64,000 nt of DNA from Apricaphanius iberus (taxonomy: Eukaryota; Chordata; Actinopteri; Cyprinodontiformes; Aphaniidae). A program made the translations under genes and the position numbers. The stretch spans positions 1-64,000 of the forward strand of contig JAPXFQ010001354.1 in the NCBI GenBank assembly GCA_028564705.1, written 5' to 3'. The notes beneath the pieces were generated by a model, which saw nothing but the letters and a program-made list of their open reading frames with translations, did not search any database and was not told the DNA's origin. This document shows, piece by piece, positions 1 to 11,777 of this stretch (the first letter of the stretch is position 1; each line of letters starts with the position of its first letter).

Positions 1-278
1 TTTTTTCATTTTCACTATTATCTTTCTCACATTTGTACAACCAAATCTCTTTATCACCTTTTTTCCTTTTTCTCTCTCACACACACAGACTTTTATCATG
101 GCATATTCATGTTTTTCCATCATACTTTCATTCTGTACACACCTGTATGGTGCATTATTTGCCTCGCTTTATCTCTGCTTCTGTTTTTTTTTTCAATCTG
201 GCAACCCCATGGACAAACCAAAATTACACCTATATTCATCCTTGGCGATAGTACATATCTAAGGTTTATCTTAGCTCT
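1..278. other. Pyrimidine-rich leader upstream of LINE ORF2
   Basis: T/C-rich sequence immediately upstream of the first recognisable codons of the Tx1/L1-like ORF2 at 279. It may be the ORF1-ORF2 spacer or the remnant of a 5'-truncated copy. I see no ORF1 domain (RRM or zinc-knuckle) in it, and the element's left boundary cannot be fixed because the window begins here. Confidence 0.3.
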
Positions 279-3200
279 ATGAATCCTGTAAAATTTATAA
301 CATGGAATATTCGCGGCGCTAGCTGCAGAGATAAAACCATTAAGATTTTCAACATCTTACAAGACTGAAGGCAGATGTCGTCTTACTACAGGAGACTCAT
401 AAATCAAGTTCAACAGCTAATGATTTAAAAACACCAGAGTATCCTAATATATTTTCTTCATGCTATAACTCTAGACAACGAGGAGTAGCAATATTAATAA
501 TAGAAATACTAATTTAAAGTAATAGACACAGCTACAGATCCAGAAGGTAGATTTATAATATTAAAACTATTTATAAATAACCAAAAGTTATGTATAGTTA
601 GTATATATGGTCCAAATGTTGACGACCCCTCATTCTTTCATACTTTCTTCTCGGTTCTGGCTAATCACATGGATTGCTCACTTGTTCTTGGGGGAGATTT
701 CAACTTTGGACTAAATGAAGAAATAGACAGGCTCAGTACAGCAGGGACTCAGCGCAGATGGCAATCCATAGATATAGTTAAACAGTACATGAGCGATTAT
801 GGACTCTGCGATGCATGGCGATCGCTTCATCCCAACGACAGAAAATACACTTTTTACTCAAACGTACATCATTCTTATTCTAGATTGGACTATTTGTTAG
901 TCAGCAGCTCACTGTTGAATGACATTTCAGACACTGAGATACATCCTATAGTGATCAGCGATCACGCTCCTGTTTCTTTAAATTTAGCAAATAAAATTGC
1001 AACCCTTCAATATAAAAATTGGAGATTTAATACATCATTACTTAAGGATAAAGAATTTATTAAATATATTGAAAAAGAATGGGCTTCATACATGGAATTT
1101 AATGATCTCCCTGGTATGTCGCCATCCACTCTATGGGAAGCAGGGAAAGCTGTGATTAGAGGTAAAATAATTTCATTCTCATCAAATAAAAAGAGAACAG
1201 AAAATAAACATGTTCAGGAATTAGAAGAAACTATTAAATCATTAGAACCTTCCCTGGATAAAGAGAGCTTAAGTAAAATAAGGAAAGCAAAATTAGAGTT
1301 AAATGAAATTATTAATAAAAGGACGCAGTTCTTAATCCAAAGACTTAGAATAGAAAACTTTGAACATAGTAATAAATCAGGTAGCTTCTTAGCTAATCAG
1401 TTAAAAATAAATAAAGAAAAAACAACTATATCTGCAATCAAAGACAAAACTGGGAATATAATATATGACCCTGAAAAAATAAACAACACTTTCAAAGAAT
1501 TTTATGAGACGTTATACACACCAGAGATAAACCCTTCAAATAATGATATTGTACAATTTCTGGATAAAATAACTCTTCCTAAACTTTCAGACAGTCAAGC
1601 AAAGGCCCTGGATTCACCGCTAACAGTGTCTGAACTCCAGGAGGCCCTCCAATCTATGCCTAATAATAAAGCTCCAGGTCCAGATGGATTTCCAGTAGAG
1701 TTCTATAAAGAATTCTGGAATATTCTGGCACCAACATTTTACAAAATGTTACAGGAAACAAAGGAAAATGGTCGAATACCACCAAACATGAATTCTGCCT
1801 ACATCAATCTTCTATTAAAACCAGGAAAAGACCCTATGTCTCCTACCAGTTATCGTCCCATTTCTCTTATCAATGTGGATCTGAAAATAATTTGCAAAGC
1901 TCTTGCAAGAAGGATAGAGAAAATAACACCTCTAATAATCCACCCTGATCAAACAGGTTTTATAAAAGGTAGGCTCTCTTCCACAAATTCACGTAGATTA
2001 ATAGATTTAATAGATTATTCCCACTGTAAAAACGTCCAAACCAATATATTATCTTTAGATGCAGAAAAAGCATTTGATAGAGTTAACTGGAAATTTTTAT
2101 TTGCAGCCTTAAATAAATTCGGATTCAGTAATTCTTTTGTAAACTGGTTAAAAATATTATACAGCTCACCAACAGCATGTATTAGGACCAATAATCAAAC
2201 ATCATCAAGGTTCTTTCTTCAGAGAGGTACCAGGCAGGGATGTCCACTTTCTCCCTCCCTCTTTGCTATTTTTATTGAACCATTAGCAGCAGCAATCAGG
2301 CAAAATAATAATGTTAAAGGTATACAATGCAACAAAATAGAACATAAAATCAGTTTATACGCAGATGATGTACTACTTTTTCTACAGCATTCACAAACTT
2401 CCTTGTATCAGGTAATTGAGTTAATAAAATCTTACTCAAGAGTTTCAGACTATTCCATAAATTGGTTAAAATCTACAGTCCTTCCTATCAACTGTTCTTA
2501 CCAGAGTCCTGTTGCTTTACAGCTCCGGTCGGGAAATATTACATATCTAGGTATCCATATCTCACCAAGACTGGCAGACTTATCTAAGCTAAACTACGTC
2601 CCACTTTTAAAAAAAGTGGAAGATGATCTGGCAAGATGGAAATCCCTTCCAATATCACTTATTGGAAGGGTAGCTACAATAAAAATGATGGTTTTGCCTA
2701 GAATCAATTATTTATTCTCAATGATCCCAAGCAAACCATCACCTGATTGGTTTAGATCTCTGGACTCTTCTGTTTCTAAATTCCTTTGGAAAGATAAACC
2801 CCCACGTATCAGCTTAAAAACACTACAGAAGTCCAAAGATAAAGGAGGTCTAGACCTACCAAACTTTCGTCATTATTTCTTAGCCAACAGACTCCAATAC
2901 ACATCAAGATGGGTAAAACACAGTTATATCGATGAGTGCTGGGTAGATGTAGAACAGACACTATGCAATAAGATAAAACTTTCAGATCTACCTTTTGTTA
3001 GCTCAAATATAAAACAAAATGAATGTTTCAAAAGTATAAATATCAGCTCCTCTCTGACAGCTTGGTGGGAATTTCTTAAAATGACAAAGACCTCACTAGT
3101 CCCATGCAGGCGTACACCCATCTGGAATAACCCGGATATCTTACAAAAAAAATGCATGATTAACTTTCCGGGCTGGAGTTGTAAAGGAATTGAATACCTG

Positions 3201-4001
3201 GAGCATATATTTGATGGAACAGACTTTATCCCCTTTAATACATTGGTTACACAATTCGGAATTAACAAGAATAAATTCTTAGAATACCAACAAATTAAAT
3301 CAATTATAAAAAATAAATTTAGGCTCAATACAGTTGATTTACAAATTCCAGGAAAAGTTTTAGACTTCCTTAATCTTAACCCTCCCAAACTGCTATCTAA
3401 AATATACAAAACATTAAATAGAATAGATGAATCAATAGCCCTTCCTATTTCAAAATGGGAGATGGACTTGTCCATCTCAATAGACCAAAACCTCTGGTCT
3501 CAAATTTCATTAAGAACCTTCAAATTTCTTAAGAATCCTAATCTACGATTAATACAATATAAAATCCTTCATAGAGTGCATTATACAGGGCAACGGATGT
3601 TCAAGATGGGTTATACGCCGTCTGATACCTGTTTACAATGTACAAGCAATCTACCAGACAATTATATTCATGCTCTTTGGTTCTGCCCACCTGTTAAGAA
3701 ATATTGGTACCAGATATGTGAAGATCTATCAAAGTGTCTGAAATGTAATATCACACCTGCTCCCAGAGTTTGCTTGCTGGGAAATATAGATGAAGTTACC
3801 ATGGATACAAAGTCTATGCAATTATTTTACATCGCCTTATGCATCGCTAAGAAAAATATCCTCTTGAACTGGAAAAATAAAAATACTCTGAATATTAATC
3901 AATATAGAGATCTCCTTCTGGATTACATTGGTCTAGAAACGGCATCTGCCTCCACATCTGATCAATCTTTCTGGTCACCCTTGATCAGTTCCATCACCTA
4001 G
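279..4001 (+). pseudogene. LINE ORF2: AP endonuclease, reverse transcriptase, C-terminal zinc motif
   Basis: ORF2 would nick target DNA and copy the element RNA there by target-primed reverse transcription. The endonuclease starts at ATG 279 with TWNIRGA, stops at TGA 366, and continues one frame over from 365 with LLQETH. After a further shift near 510-520 it joins the long open frame (669-4001, 1110 codons). That frame carries IYGP, GDFN, SRLDYLLVS and SDHAP of the endonuclease. It then has the RT blocks: NNKAPGPDG, YRPISLINVD, LSLDAEKAFDRVNW, GTRQGCPLSPSLF and the catalytic LYADDVLLF (about residue 565). A C-x2-C...H...C motif near residue 1030 (CLQCTS...ALWFCPP) is the L1/Tx1 C-terminal zinc knuckle. 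Only the endonuclease N-terminus is broken, so the copy is fairly young. Without that domain intact it should be unable to insert normally. Confidence 0.9.
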
Positions 4002-7000
4002 TGGGGTCGGGCCCTTGATTCCGTTCTGTGGGACACGGTTGCCGATGTGGAGCTTAAGGGTTGGTGGTGACTGCGGGGAGGTCCTTGGGGGTGGGTCCGC
4101 TTGCGGTTCGGCGATAGGTGCCGAGACCCTCGCCTGGGGTGGGACTTTGGGGTCTTTGTGTGGTGACTCCTAGTGGCTGCATGCGGCGCCTTAGAGGGGT
4201 CGTGCTGGCGGACACGGGTTACTGGCCTGGTGCTGTGCTGCTCTGGGGGGGTCTGGACTGGGCCTGGGGCTCGGGGTTCTGGGGCGGCGCGCCCCCCGGC
4301 TGGGGCCCTGGCGGGGCTTGGCCGGGGGGGGCCGCTGCCGTCGGTGCCGGCTGGGGGGGGGCTGTGGTCGGCCGGTGGTTGGCGGGCGCTGCTGCCCTTT
4401 CCATCTCCCCGGGCTGGTTCCTGTCGCTTGCTCCCCGGTGGCCGCTTGCCGCGTCCGGGCGTCGGCGAGAGGCCGTGGCGGGTGGCCGGCGTCTCCGGGC
4501 CCGATCGGCTATATTCACACTGGACATGGCTCCTGGGTCTTGGTCTTAGCCCTCGCGGGGGTGCTGGGGTGGGGGGCTCTGGCCGTTGTTGGTCGGCCTC
4601 CACAGTGACAGACCAGTTGGTGGGGTGTGGGCTGGTGGGTGGACGTGCTGGGTTCTGTTGCCACCCGGCCATCGGGCGGTAGAAGCAAGGCTGGAGGATG
4701 TCGGCCTGGGGATTGGCCGCCCGGGACTTCGGTCTGCTCACGGGCCTGGCGCGGCATGTCCGGGGTACCCGAGTCGGTGGTGCGCCGGGTTCCGGCCTCG
4801 GCCCGGGGGTCCTCGGACGCTGGCGGTGCCTGGGGCGTCTCTTATTGGCGGGGAGGCTTTTTACCATCTAGCACAGGCGCTCTTTTTAACGGGGTGCGCT
4901 TGGGACGGGAGGGGGGAGGGCGTTGAGGGTGAGGGGGGGCTAAACTCAACCTGGGTGTCTAGTGACATGTGTTTTGTTAGCAGTGTGAATGTTGGGGAGG
5001 ATTTAGGTATGCCCCTGGCATGGGGGCTGGTGGATTGCCGGGGCCCCCATGGGGCTCGGCGGTACCGCTGCCGTGGGCCCCGACTGGACGTGCTGGGGCC
5101 TCCCACCCCTGGTGGATCGGGCCGAACGGGGGTGCCTATTGGAGTCAGCAGGGGAGCTGGCTCCCTGGGGTTGGCAATGGTCACCCCAGTTATTTTCTCC
5201 CCATCCCCATGCCTCTGTCCACCTGCTCCTTCATTCTACCATTCACAAGGCCTTGGGACGTGGGCACGTCACTGGGGTGCGGGATGGAGCTTCCGTCTTC
5301 GCTACCCGGTGGCGGCCTGGGTCCCGATTTTATTGAGCAATTTAGACACTACACTTGCAACATTTACAGGGAACGCACATGTAGGGACCTGGCGGTGTGG
5401 CGCCACAGGCGAGACCCCCCCGTTGAGGGGGCCTCGCCTGTGGTGCCGGCACCCACTGGTTAAACGCATCTAGACACTGAGGGCCCGGGGGGGGAGATGG
5501 GGGTACCCGGCAGTATTCCCATGTCCCCCCCCTCTGTTTTAAGTGCACATTAGAACAACACGCAACAACACCACATTGAGCTGGGGGAGAGAGGCTGGGG
5601 GGTCTTTCCACACCCCTGTTCGTTGGACCATCAGGGGTCGGAGCCCGGATAGAACATCACGCCGTCTGGTCGGGGTCCTGGGCTGGTGGGCTGCTCTTGC
5701 CGGTGTGGGGCCTTGGCGGTCTACTTGTCCCCGTCCTGGTGGGCAAAGGGGTCTGTCTCCTGGGTGCAGGGGCAGGGTTCTCTACTGGGGTGTCTGTCCC
5801 TGGGCCTGGGAGTATGGAGTATAGTGTACGTATGGGGGGTATGAATGAGGGTATAGCGTCCTTTTTTCGTATGTCCTGTATTTGTAAGAATGTGTACACA
5901 AGAAAGGGAGGGTACGTATGAGTGTCTCTGTCTGTCTATGTCTACCTGTCAGGTTGGGTGTTTGGCTGCTCTCTGGCCTGATGCATCTTCTTCCCTCCCC
6001 GTCACTCCCCGTCGGTGATGGTTGCTCCTGCCCGCTGGTTGATGATGACTCTCGATGCCTGGGGCTGGGGGTCCCGGTTGCGGCCCGGCTCGGTCCTGGT
6101 GCATGTCGGGCGGGTCCTGGGTGGTCCGGTGTGTCGGGCGGCCGCTGTTTCGGGCCGATGTCCTCCTTGGATTGACTGGGGCACCTCTTATGGGGGTGCC
6201 GGGTTTGTAGAATAGGTTGGTGCCGTCCGGTGGATCGGTGGGGACCGTGCCTGGCGCCCAATCCTCCTGCCGGTTCCAGGACTTCAGCTGGCTGGTCTGT
6301 TCGCCTGGTGGGGCTGTCCGGCATTGGCTGGGCCCCTGATCTTGGCGCCCCACGTGGGGCGGGATCTGGACCCTGGAGCTGGAAGATCTGGATGTCCAGG
6401 TGCCGGCTGGGCGCGGCCTGGGGAGGGCGTACATCCGCTGTGGCTCCCTGGCGTGTGGATGTGTGGGGGCGGGCCGGGTTGTTGGCGGTGGGTACTGGTC
6501 CGGGGTGGCGGCGGCGTGTGTTGTCCGTCGGTTGGCTGCGGGTCCTCCTTGCCTGCGGCGGCGGCGGGGGACCCTTGTCGGCTGGTCACTGGTTGGGGCC
6601 CCGCTGGGGGGTGGGGTGCCCCTGGTCCCCGTGGCCTCCGGTTCCTGGTCCGGGCCCGCCCTGGCGTAGCCGGTTACCGGCGGAGCCCGTGGGCTCGTCA
6701 CTGCGATCTCTCGGGCCCCAGCATCGCGGCTGGTGGGTGCTCCCCTGGGGCTTCCATCTGTTCCCCTCTTGGCGGGTGATCGACCCTGCGCTGATCCGCC
6801 TGTGGACTCTGTACTCTGTGGGACGCTGGATGCATACATCTCTTGCCTCCTCCATGTCTGTGCCGATTCCTGTAGGACGGATTGACGGTTCCTTACACCA
6901 GCTATCAATCACTTGCATGGGGAAACCTTATTCCGACCTGCATGCTCGCACACACATAGGTGTGGGGACATAGGTGAGGACGGACATATCTTAAGCTGAG
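4002..7000. other. GC-rich 3' region of the Tx1/L1-like LINE
   Basis: Base composition changes from AT-rich to strongly G/C-rich immediately after the ORF2 stop and stays so for about 3 kb, with G-rich runs on the plus strand. Many overlapping open frames exist on both strands (for example 5949-6908 minus and 4586-5473 plus). They are low-complexity Gly/Pro/Arg/Trp strings with no domain, as expected where AT-rich stop codons are rare. I read this as a 3' untranslated region. Whether one frame is used cannot be decided from a single copy. Confidence 0.55.
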
Positions 7001-7488
7001 GTTATCATCATTAGTTAGTTGTTCACAGGAGCTTACCAGAAACATTTGTATTATGTTCATTAATCAATGCTTGTGTGTAGTGAATGTGTAATTCTTTGTT
7101 TATTCTACCAGATCCGAACTATTGGTTTGGTTCTGTACACTTTGTTGTTTTTGATTACTGTTTCTCTGCCGTCCGGCAGAGGTGGAGGACTGGGATGTTT
7201 TCTTGTGTTCTTTATTTGCCTCGTCTTGGGTTGTCATCGGTTCGCCCCTCTGTTGGTCCGGTTTCTTTTCTTCACCTTCTTCCTTTCTCCCTTCTTGTCT
7301 CAGTTTAATGTCCATGACGTCAGGAAATTGAACCCACAGTAATCACTAATAAAGATTTTTCATACATATACATCAAGTGGCGTACTACAGCGAAGCTGTA
7401 ATACTCTGCTTGGGAAAGTAAAACTGTTGGGCTTGTACTTGGTACTCAGACACCAATTCTGAGTAGCATACTGCTAGACAGGACACGT

Positions 7489-7524
7489 TAAAAAAACAAA
7501 AAAAAAAAAAACAAAAAAAAAAAC
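7489..7524 (+). repeat. A-rich tract
   Basis: Runs of A broken by single C residues. It may be a retrotransposon tail or a simple repeat, and it separates the LINE from the piggyBac relic. Confidence 0.6.
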
Positions 7525-7584
7525 AAATGGGCATAAAAATATATTCCGATCACTTAGTATTTTTTGTTTATTTTAAAATCTAAT

Positions 7585-8294
7585 CTAATCTATTGGCTGC
7601 AGGTAGAGCAAAGAACAATTGCATGCTCTTTGCACACGGCAACTACATTTGCTGCAAAAGCGTGCATGCAAGGACCTCTTCCCTTTGCAGAAATGGCATT
7701 TTTTCCTTCCCTTCTGTCCCTGGGATGGAACCGACAGCACAGACTGCTGAGCCTGCACCAAAGCCGAAGCGTAGGGGGTGCGTGGCAAGTATGTACGCCT
7801 TGCCATGGCTGTCTTCACCATGGAGCTCCCGAGCTCCTCCAAGAAGAGCCTTCTTCGAAAGTTATTTTTTGGTAGGTTCCAGGCCGGTTCTATGGAAAGC
7901 CACCAGACCAGGGCGTTGTAGGCGCTCACATCTATAATGTTGACATGGGCCAACGTCGGGTTTTGCAGCGGCAGGTAATTCGGCTAATCGCATAGTGGGT
8001 GATCCCGGGACGGCGGATGTTTAGTGGCCGAAAAGGAATGCGCACATCAGGCGTCGGGGACCAGGTGATCCCGCTCCTTGAAATCCATGAAGGACGTGTA
8101 TTCCCTTCTCCCTCCTCCATCTCCTCACCAGAATCATCTTCTGCTTCCTCATCACAATCAGGCACCGGAGCAAATGTTTCATCATCCACTTCATCATCAG
8201 AAGTGCTGTCCTCCGTGGATGAAGTTTGCGCAGCATCCTCATTAAATTCCCGCAAAAATTCTAGGGCTTCAACTGCGTTGTACCTTCTTCTCAT
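7585..8294 (-). pseudogene. piggyBac-type transposase remnant, catalytic core deleted
   Basis: Minus strand. The N-terminal part (8294 down to about 7990) begins MRRRYNAVEALEFL and has an Asp/Glu-rich stretch, as in piggyBac/PGBD transposases. A second frame (7953-7585) has the conserved C-terminal end: NIIDVSAYNALV, then FLEELG, then a Cys-rich cross-brace zinc region (CHFCKG...FCSKCS...) that binds element ends in this family. The two pieces meet out of frame near 7930-7990, so the central DDD catalytic domain is missing. This is an internally deleted, non-autonomous relic. Candidate TTAA target sites exist near 7488 and 8430, but I see no convincing matching terminal repeats. Confidence 0.75.
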
Positions 8295-8478
8295 GGTTGA
8301 GGTAGAAAGAAAAAGAAAACTTTATCTGAATCAGGTATAAAAGCTTTGTTTCAGCCAGGACACCTGTGTAAACAAACCTAGCCGCTCAAGTGTTGTTTTT
8401 TGTTTATTCTCTAGCCTGCGTCTTTGAAGTTAATCCATGAGAATCTTGTTCTCATGCTCAGATTAAATGCTTGCATCT

Positions 8479-8480
<2 letters not shown>

Positions 8481-8511
<31 letters not shown>
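8481..8511 (+). repeat. Poly(A), 31 consecutive A
   Basis: An uninterrupted A homopolymer immediately before the DIRS-like coding remnant. It may be a relic retrotransposon tail. No matching LINE body is recognisable directly upstream. Confidence 0.9.
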
Positions 8512-8513
<2 letters not shown>

Positions 8514-9143
8514 TGCTCTTGCTCCTCCGGCAGCCTCCTTGGGGTCTGTTCCATGGGAGCCACCATTTGTATGGCTCTAGCCTGCCTGCAGTTGGACGTA
8601 CCGCAGGCTCAGCCAGCCCCGGCCAGTGCTTTCTTCAGACGTGTCCCAGCCCCTGCCAACTTTACTGTGCCTCCATCGGCAGAGTATCTAAGGGAGTTGC
8701 AGGCATGCTGGAGGGTTTCTAGGGCCCTCTCTCATCCAACATCCAAAGGCCGAACCCTGGCAGCCATGCAGGATGCACATAAGTTTGGCCTGGACTGTAT
8801 GCGAGCGTTGGAGCCGACTATAGCTGCTCTAATTGTCTCAACTGATGAGGCTCTGAGACCGGACGTTAGGTGTCCTCGTCCCCAGTGCCGGGTTACAGAT
8901 GACCTTCTTTCCAAGGCCTATGATGCAGCGGCACGCATGGGACACATGGGTAACTCCATGTCCCACCTGATGCTTGCTCTGTCAGGATCCCTGCAGAAGG
9001 TTGAACTGGCCGCTTCAGTCTATAATTTCAGTGATGCTTCCCTACAGTCATTTGCACTGATGTCTAGAGAGTTGGGGTGGTTGATGTCTACTCTGGTTCA
9101 GGCTCGCTGCCAGGTCTGGTTGGCACAATCCCCCTCTCACTGA
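8514..9143 (+). pseudogene. DIRS gag-like ORF1 (partial)
   Basis: An open frame that runs on from the poly(A) tract. Recognisable parts are PPSAEYLRELQACW, TIAALIV, CPRPQCRVTDDLLSKAYDAA and GNSMSHLMLALSGSLQ. I recognise these as the conserved region of the gag-like ORF1 of fish DIRS elements. The true N-terminus is missing or replaced by the lysine codons of the A tract. The protein would be a structural nucleocapsid-like component. The frame stops at 9143, short of the RT region. Confidence 0.65.
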
Positions 9144-9364
9144 GGCCTGCAGAAGAACCCTCCACAGTGTTCCGGTGGAACCGAGTGAGCTGTTTGGTTT
9201 TGTGGCTCTGGAAGCACTTGAGTCCAAGCCGGGAGGACTTGAAAGCAGCTGTCCGGGTTTCAGAGGAGCGTGTACCACAAGTACCCACAAGTAGCTTGAC
9301 CCACAAGTACAAACTTCAGTTCCGACGCCGGCCCCCAACCTGTGGCCGGGTCAAGATGACCATC

Positions 9365-10249
9365 ATTCGCGACCCAGCAAAAGCCCAAGCCCTCGCCTAG
9401 GAGTTCTCTTCCCCCCTGGACAAGGGTGCCATCGAGCTAGTAGATCCCCTAATGCATCCCGGAGGGTTCTACTCGACCTACTTTCTGGTAGCAAAGAAAG
9501 ATAGTGGACTCCGCCCTATCCTCGACCTGAGGGGTCTCAACAGGTTCCTGAAGGTCATGAGGTTGCACATGCTAACCACTGCAGAGGTTCTGCTTACTGT
9601 CGCCAGAAGGGAGTAGTTTACATCAGTAGACCTGAAGGATGCCTACTTCCACGTTCCTATAGCACAACACCACAGGCAGTTTCTGCAGTTCGCTTTTTAG
9701 GGACGTCATTTTCAGTTCAGGGTGCTCCCATTCGGTCTCTCCCTTTCCCCTCGGGTGTTCACCAGGTGTGGGACGGCAGCCCTCTCGCACCTGTAGTCGT
9801 GGGGCATGAAGATCCTGCCGTATCTGGACGACTAGCTCGTCTGTGCACCATCCTAATCTCAGGTGGCCCTGGATACAGCATGTCTCCTCTCCCATGTGGC
9901 CCGCTTGTGCCTCTGGGTGTATTTTACAAAGAGTTGCCTGGTACCGTCACGGAGCACAGTCTTTCTTGGGGTTACTCTCAATACAGTCACCATGAAGGCT
10001 TGCCCATCACCACGGCGAGTGGACAACATCCTCCACCTCCTCCTCCTCATGTTTTGGGAGGGCAGGCAGTTGGGGTGGGTGGTGGTTGTCATCACCCAGG
10101 CGTATAACAGAAGTGGTCGCCCCCTGCCATCCGGTGTGAGATGCCACTCTGCCAGGGCAGTCTCCACATCATGGGCGGCCCTGCCATTAGAAGACATCTG
10201 TGCCGCAGCATCATGGGCATCGCCAAGTACCAAGTACCTCTGGCGGTAA
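9365..10249 (+). pseudogene. DIRS reverse transcriptase fused by deletion to tyrosine recombinase C-terminus
   Basis: RT blocks are visible across frame breaks: FLVAKKDSGLRPILDLRGLN, SVDLKDAYFHVPI, FRVLPFGLSLSPRVFT and the active-site box ILPYLDD (about 9808-9830), each near in-frame stop codons. From 9863 one frame stays open to 10249. Its second half (from about 10083) reads AYNRSGRPLPSGV, HSARAVSTSWAAL and LEDICAAASWAS. That matches the C-terminal catalytic part of DIRS tyrosine recombinases, including the His-x-x-Arg segment. RNase H, the methyltransferase-like region and the first half of the recombinase are deleted. Confidence 0.8.
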
Positions 10250-10269
10250 GTAGGGATGAAATAGAATGA

Positions 10270-10531
10270 AAGTTACGTATGTAACTACGGTTCTATGAAT
10301 CCCAAATGACCGCCAGAGCGTTCTGTCACTCAGAATCATTGTGCATTCTGTAGGAACAGATCCTCTGATGGCACCGGAAGATATAGGTCTACGTGGTCAT
10401 CAGGGGTCACACGTGACATTGTTGGTATAAACACTCGACCTGGGCATGCGCAAGATGGATCATTCAGTGCTTAAGGCACCACCTCTGGCGGTCATTTGGG
10501 ATTCATAGAACCGCAGTTACATACGTAACTT
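10270..10531. repeat. Near-perfect 49-bp inverted repeat at the DIRS terminus
   Basis: Arms 10270-10318 and 10483-10531 are reverse complements with one difference in 49 positions, separated by 164 bp. Each arm contains the palindrome AGTTACGTATGTAACT at its outer end (one base changed in the right arm). The inner motif CCTCTGGCGGT also occurs at the end of the recombinase frame (10238-10248). This is the inverted terminal sequence of the DIRS element. Confidence 0.9.
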
Positions 10532-11777
10532 TTGTTTTTTTTGTTGCTTTTGTTTAATAGAGTGAAACCTTGAAAAGTTGTTCATGATGGGTCAATGAAA
10601 GTTGAATACAATGAAAGACAGCATTTCAAGAGAAAGTTTCTGTATATATGTAGAGCTAATAAGAGAAAATTATTTTTTCATTAGTTTGTTCTAAATCCCT
10701 GAAGCTTTCTCTGTGAGCCTCACTGCAGTGTGTCTTATTCTTCACCCTCACTCTTTCTCTGGAATGGCGTCACATTGAAACTTGCCTTAGGATAATGCAA
10801 TAACAGACAGTGGACTTTGACAACAAAACCAGAGGACTGGTGTGAAAAAAGTGCTGAGCAACTCTGCAGTCTTTCTACCTGGTTTGGTGAGCAACACCAG
10901 GCTTCTTTCTTTGCAAAGAATTTTTGTTTCATCCTCTCAGAAAGACTGTCAGAGAGAACTGAACGAAACTTGAATGAGATGTCATCTGAACTCCCTGAAG
11001 CAACTCTGCACTAACGTTGTTTTTACACCCAGCAAACAGGGTGGTGCAATAGACAATTTGGTGGAGAAGCCCATCATTTTTCCCAACCAAAGTTGAGATG
11101 ACTGAGGTTAAACACCTGGTGAACATTCTATTTTTTTTACTGTTTAGGAAATGTTTGGTTTCACAAAGCAGCTCTATCTTTTCTGGCAGACTATCTGCTG
11201 TTCGCCCTTGTTTTGGGTTCTCTGCTGGACATTTGCAATGGTATTGCCTCACTTTGAATGATTCATGCTTATCATTCCAAGACGGTCGTCAATTGCATGA
11301 GAACAGAAGACAGGAAGAAACCATCAGAGGAGGTGATGCTGAACACAGAAGAATCAACAGCACATAACAAAAGCCAGCTAGGTTGATAGGAGGAGGGTAG
11401 GACAAAGGGCTGACAGGGACTCTCAAATTAGAAAAGTTATTTCACATACACCTTCACTCCATAACCTGTTGTTCAATCTTTGACACCAACAGACTGCTAA
11501 TTCACTGTTTGGTGAATTCGGACACAGCATTGTTAAGGCGTATTGCGTCATTTCCTGTTTGGTGACTCACTTGGTTAAATCATCTCAGTGCTCTTGCTCT
11601 CTTTAATTTATCTAATTTTCTCTGTCCAGAAGCTTTTCCGAGTTATTTTAACACACAAAGAAGTTAAAGCACTTATTTTCTGTTGTTGTTCTATGCGTTT
11701 TGGGAACTCGTTAAGCGTTACACTGGTTTTCTGGGCTAGGTAAGGAATTACTAGGTTAACTTAGGTTCACTGCTAGC
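10532..11777. other. No recognisable gene or element
   Basis: About 1.2 kb between the DIRS end and the first codons of the L2 ORF1. Short open frames on both strands resemble nothing I know. The part after about 11600 is probably L2 5' untranslated sequence, because the L2 ORF1 follows directly. Confidence 0.4.

Larger units (their letters stand above)
279..7380 (+). mobile_element. Tx1/L1-clade LINE, nearly full ORF2 plus long GC-rich 3' region
   Basis: A non-LTR retrotransposon made of an AP-endonuclease/reverse-transcriptase ORF2 (279-4001), an abnormally GC-rich tail (about 4002-7000) and an AT-richer terminal part with AATAAAG near 7348. The C-terminal Cys-His motif of ORF2 and the overall order fit the Tx1 branch of L1-like elements in fish. 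The right boundary is approximate, because I could not identify a target duplication or a poly(A) tail. The A-rich stretch at 7489-7524 may instead belong to the next element. Confidence 0.75.
8514..10531 (+). mobile_element. DIRS-like tyrosine-recombinase retroelement, internally deleted
   Basis: Gag-like, RT and tyrosine-recombinase remnants occur in DIRS order and end at a 49-bp inverted repeat pair (10270-10531). DIRS elements lack LTRs and an integrase; they integrate through a tyrosine recombinase and have inverted terminal repeats. This copy has stop codons in RT, and a deletion near 10035-10080 joins the RT region to the recombinase C-terminus. It cannot be autonomous. Confidence 0.8.

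Noticed and set aside
4118..6973. Many 80-319-codon frames on both strands in the GC-rich region
   Set aside because: Low-complexity Gly/Pro/Arg/Trp strings overlapping on both strands; expected where stop codons are rare. No domain, no start context.
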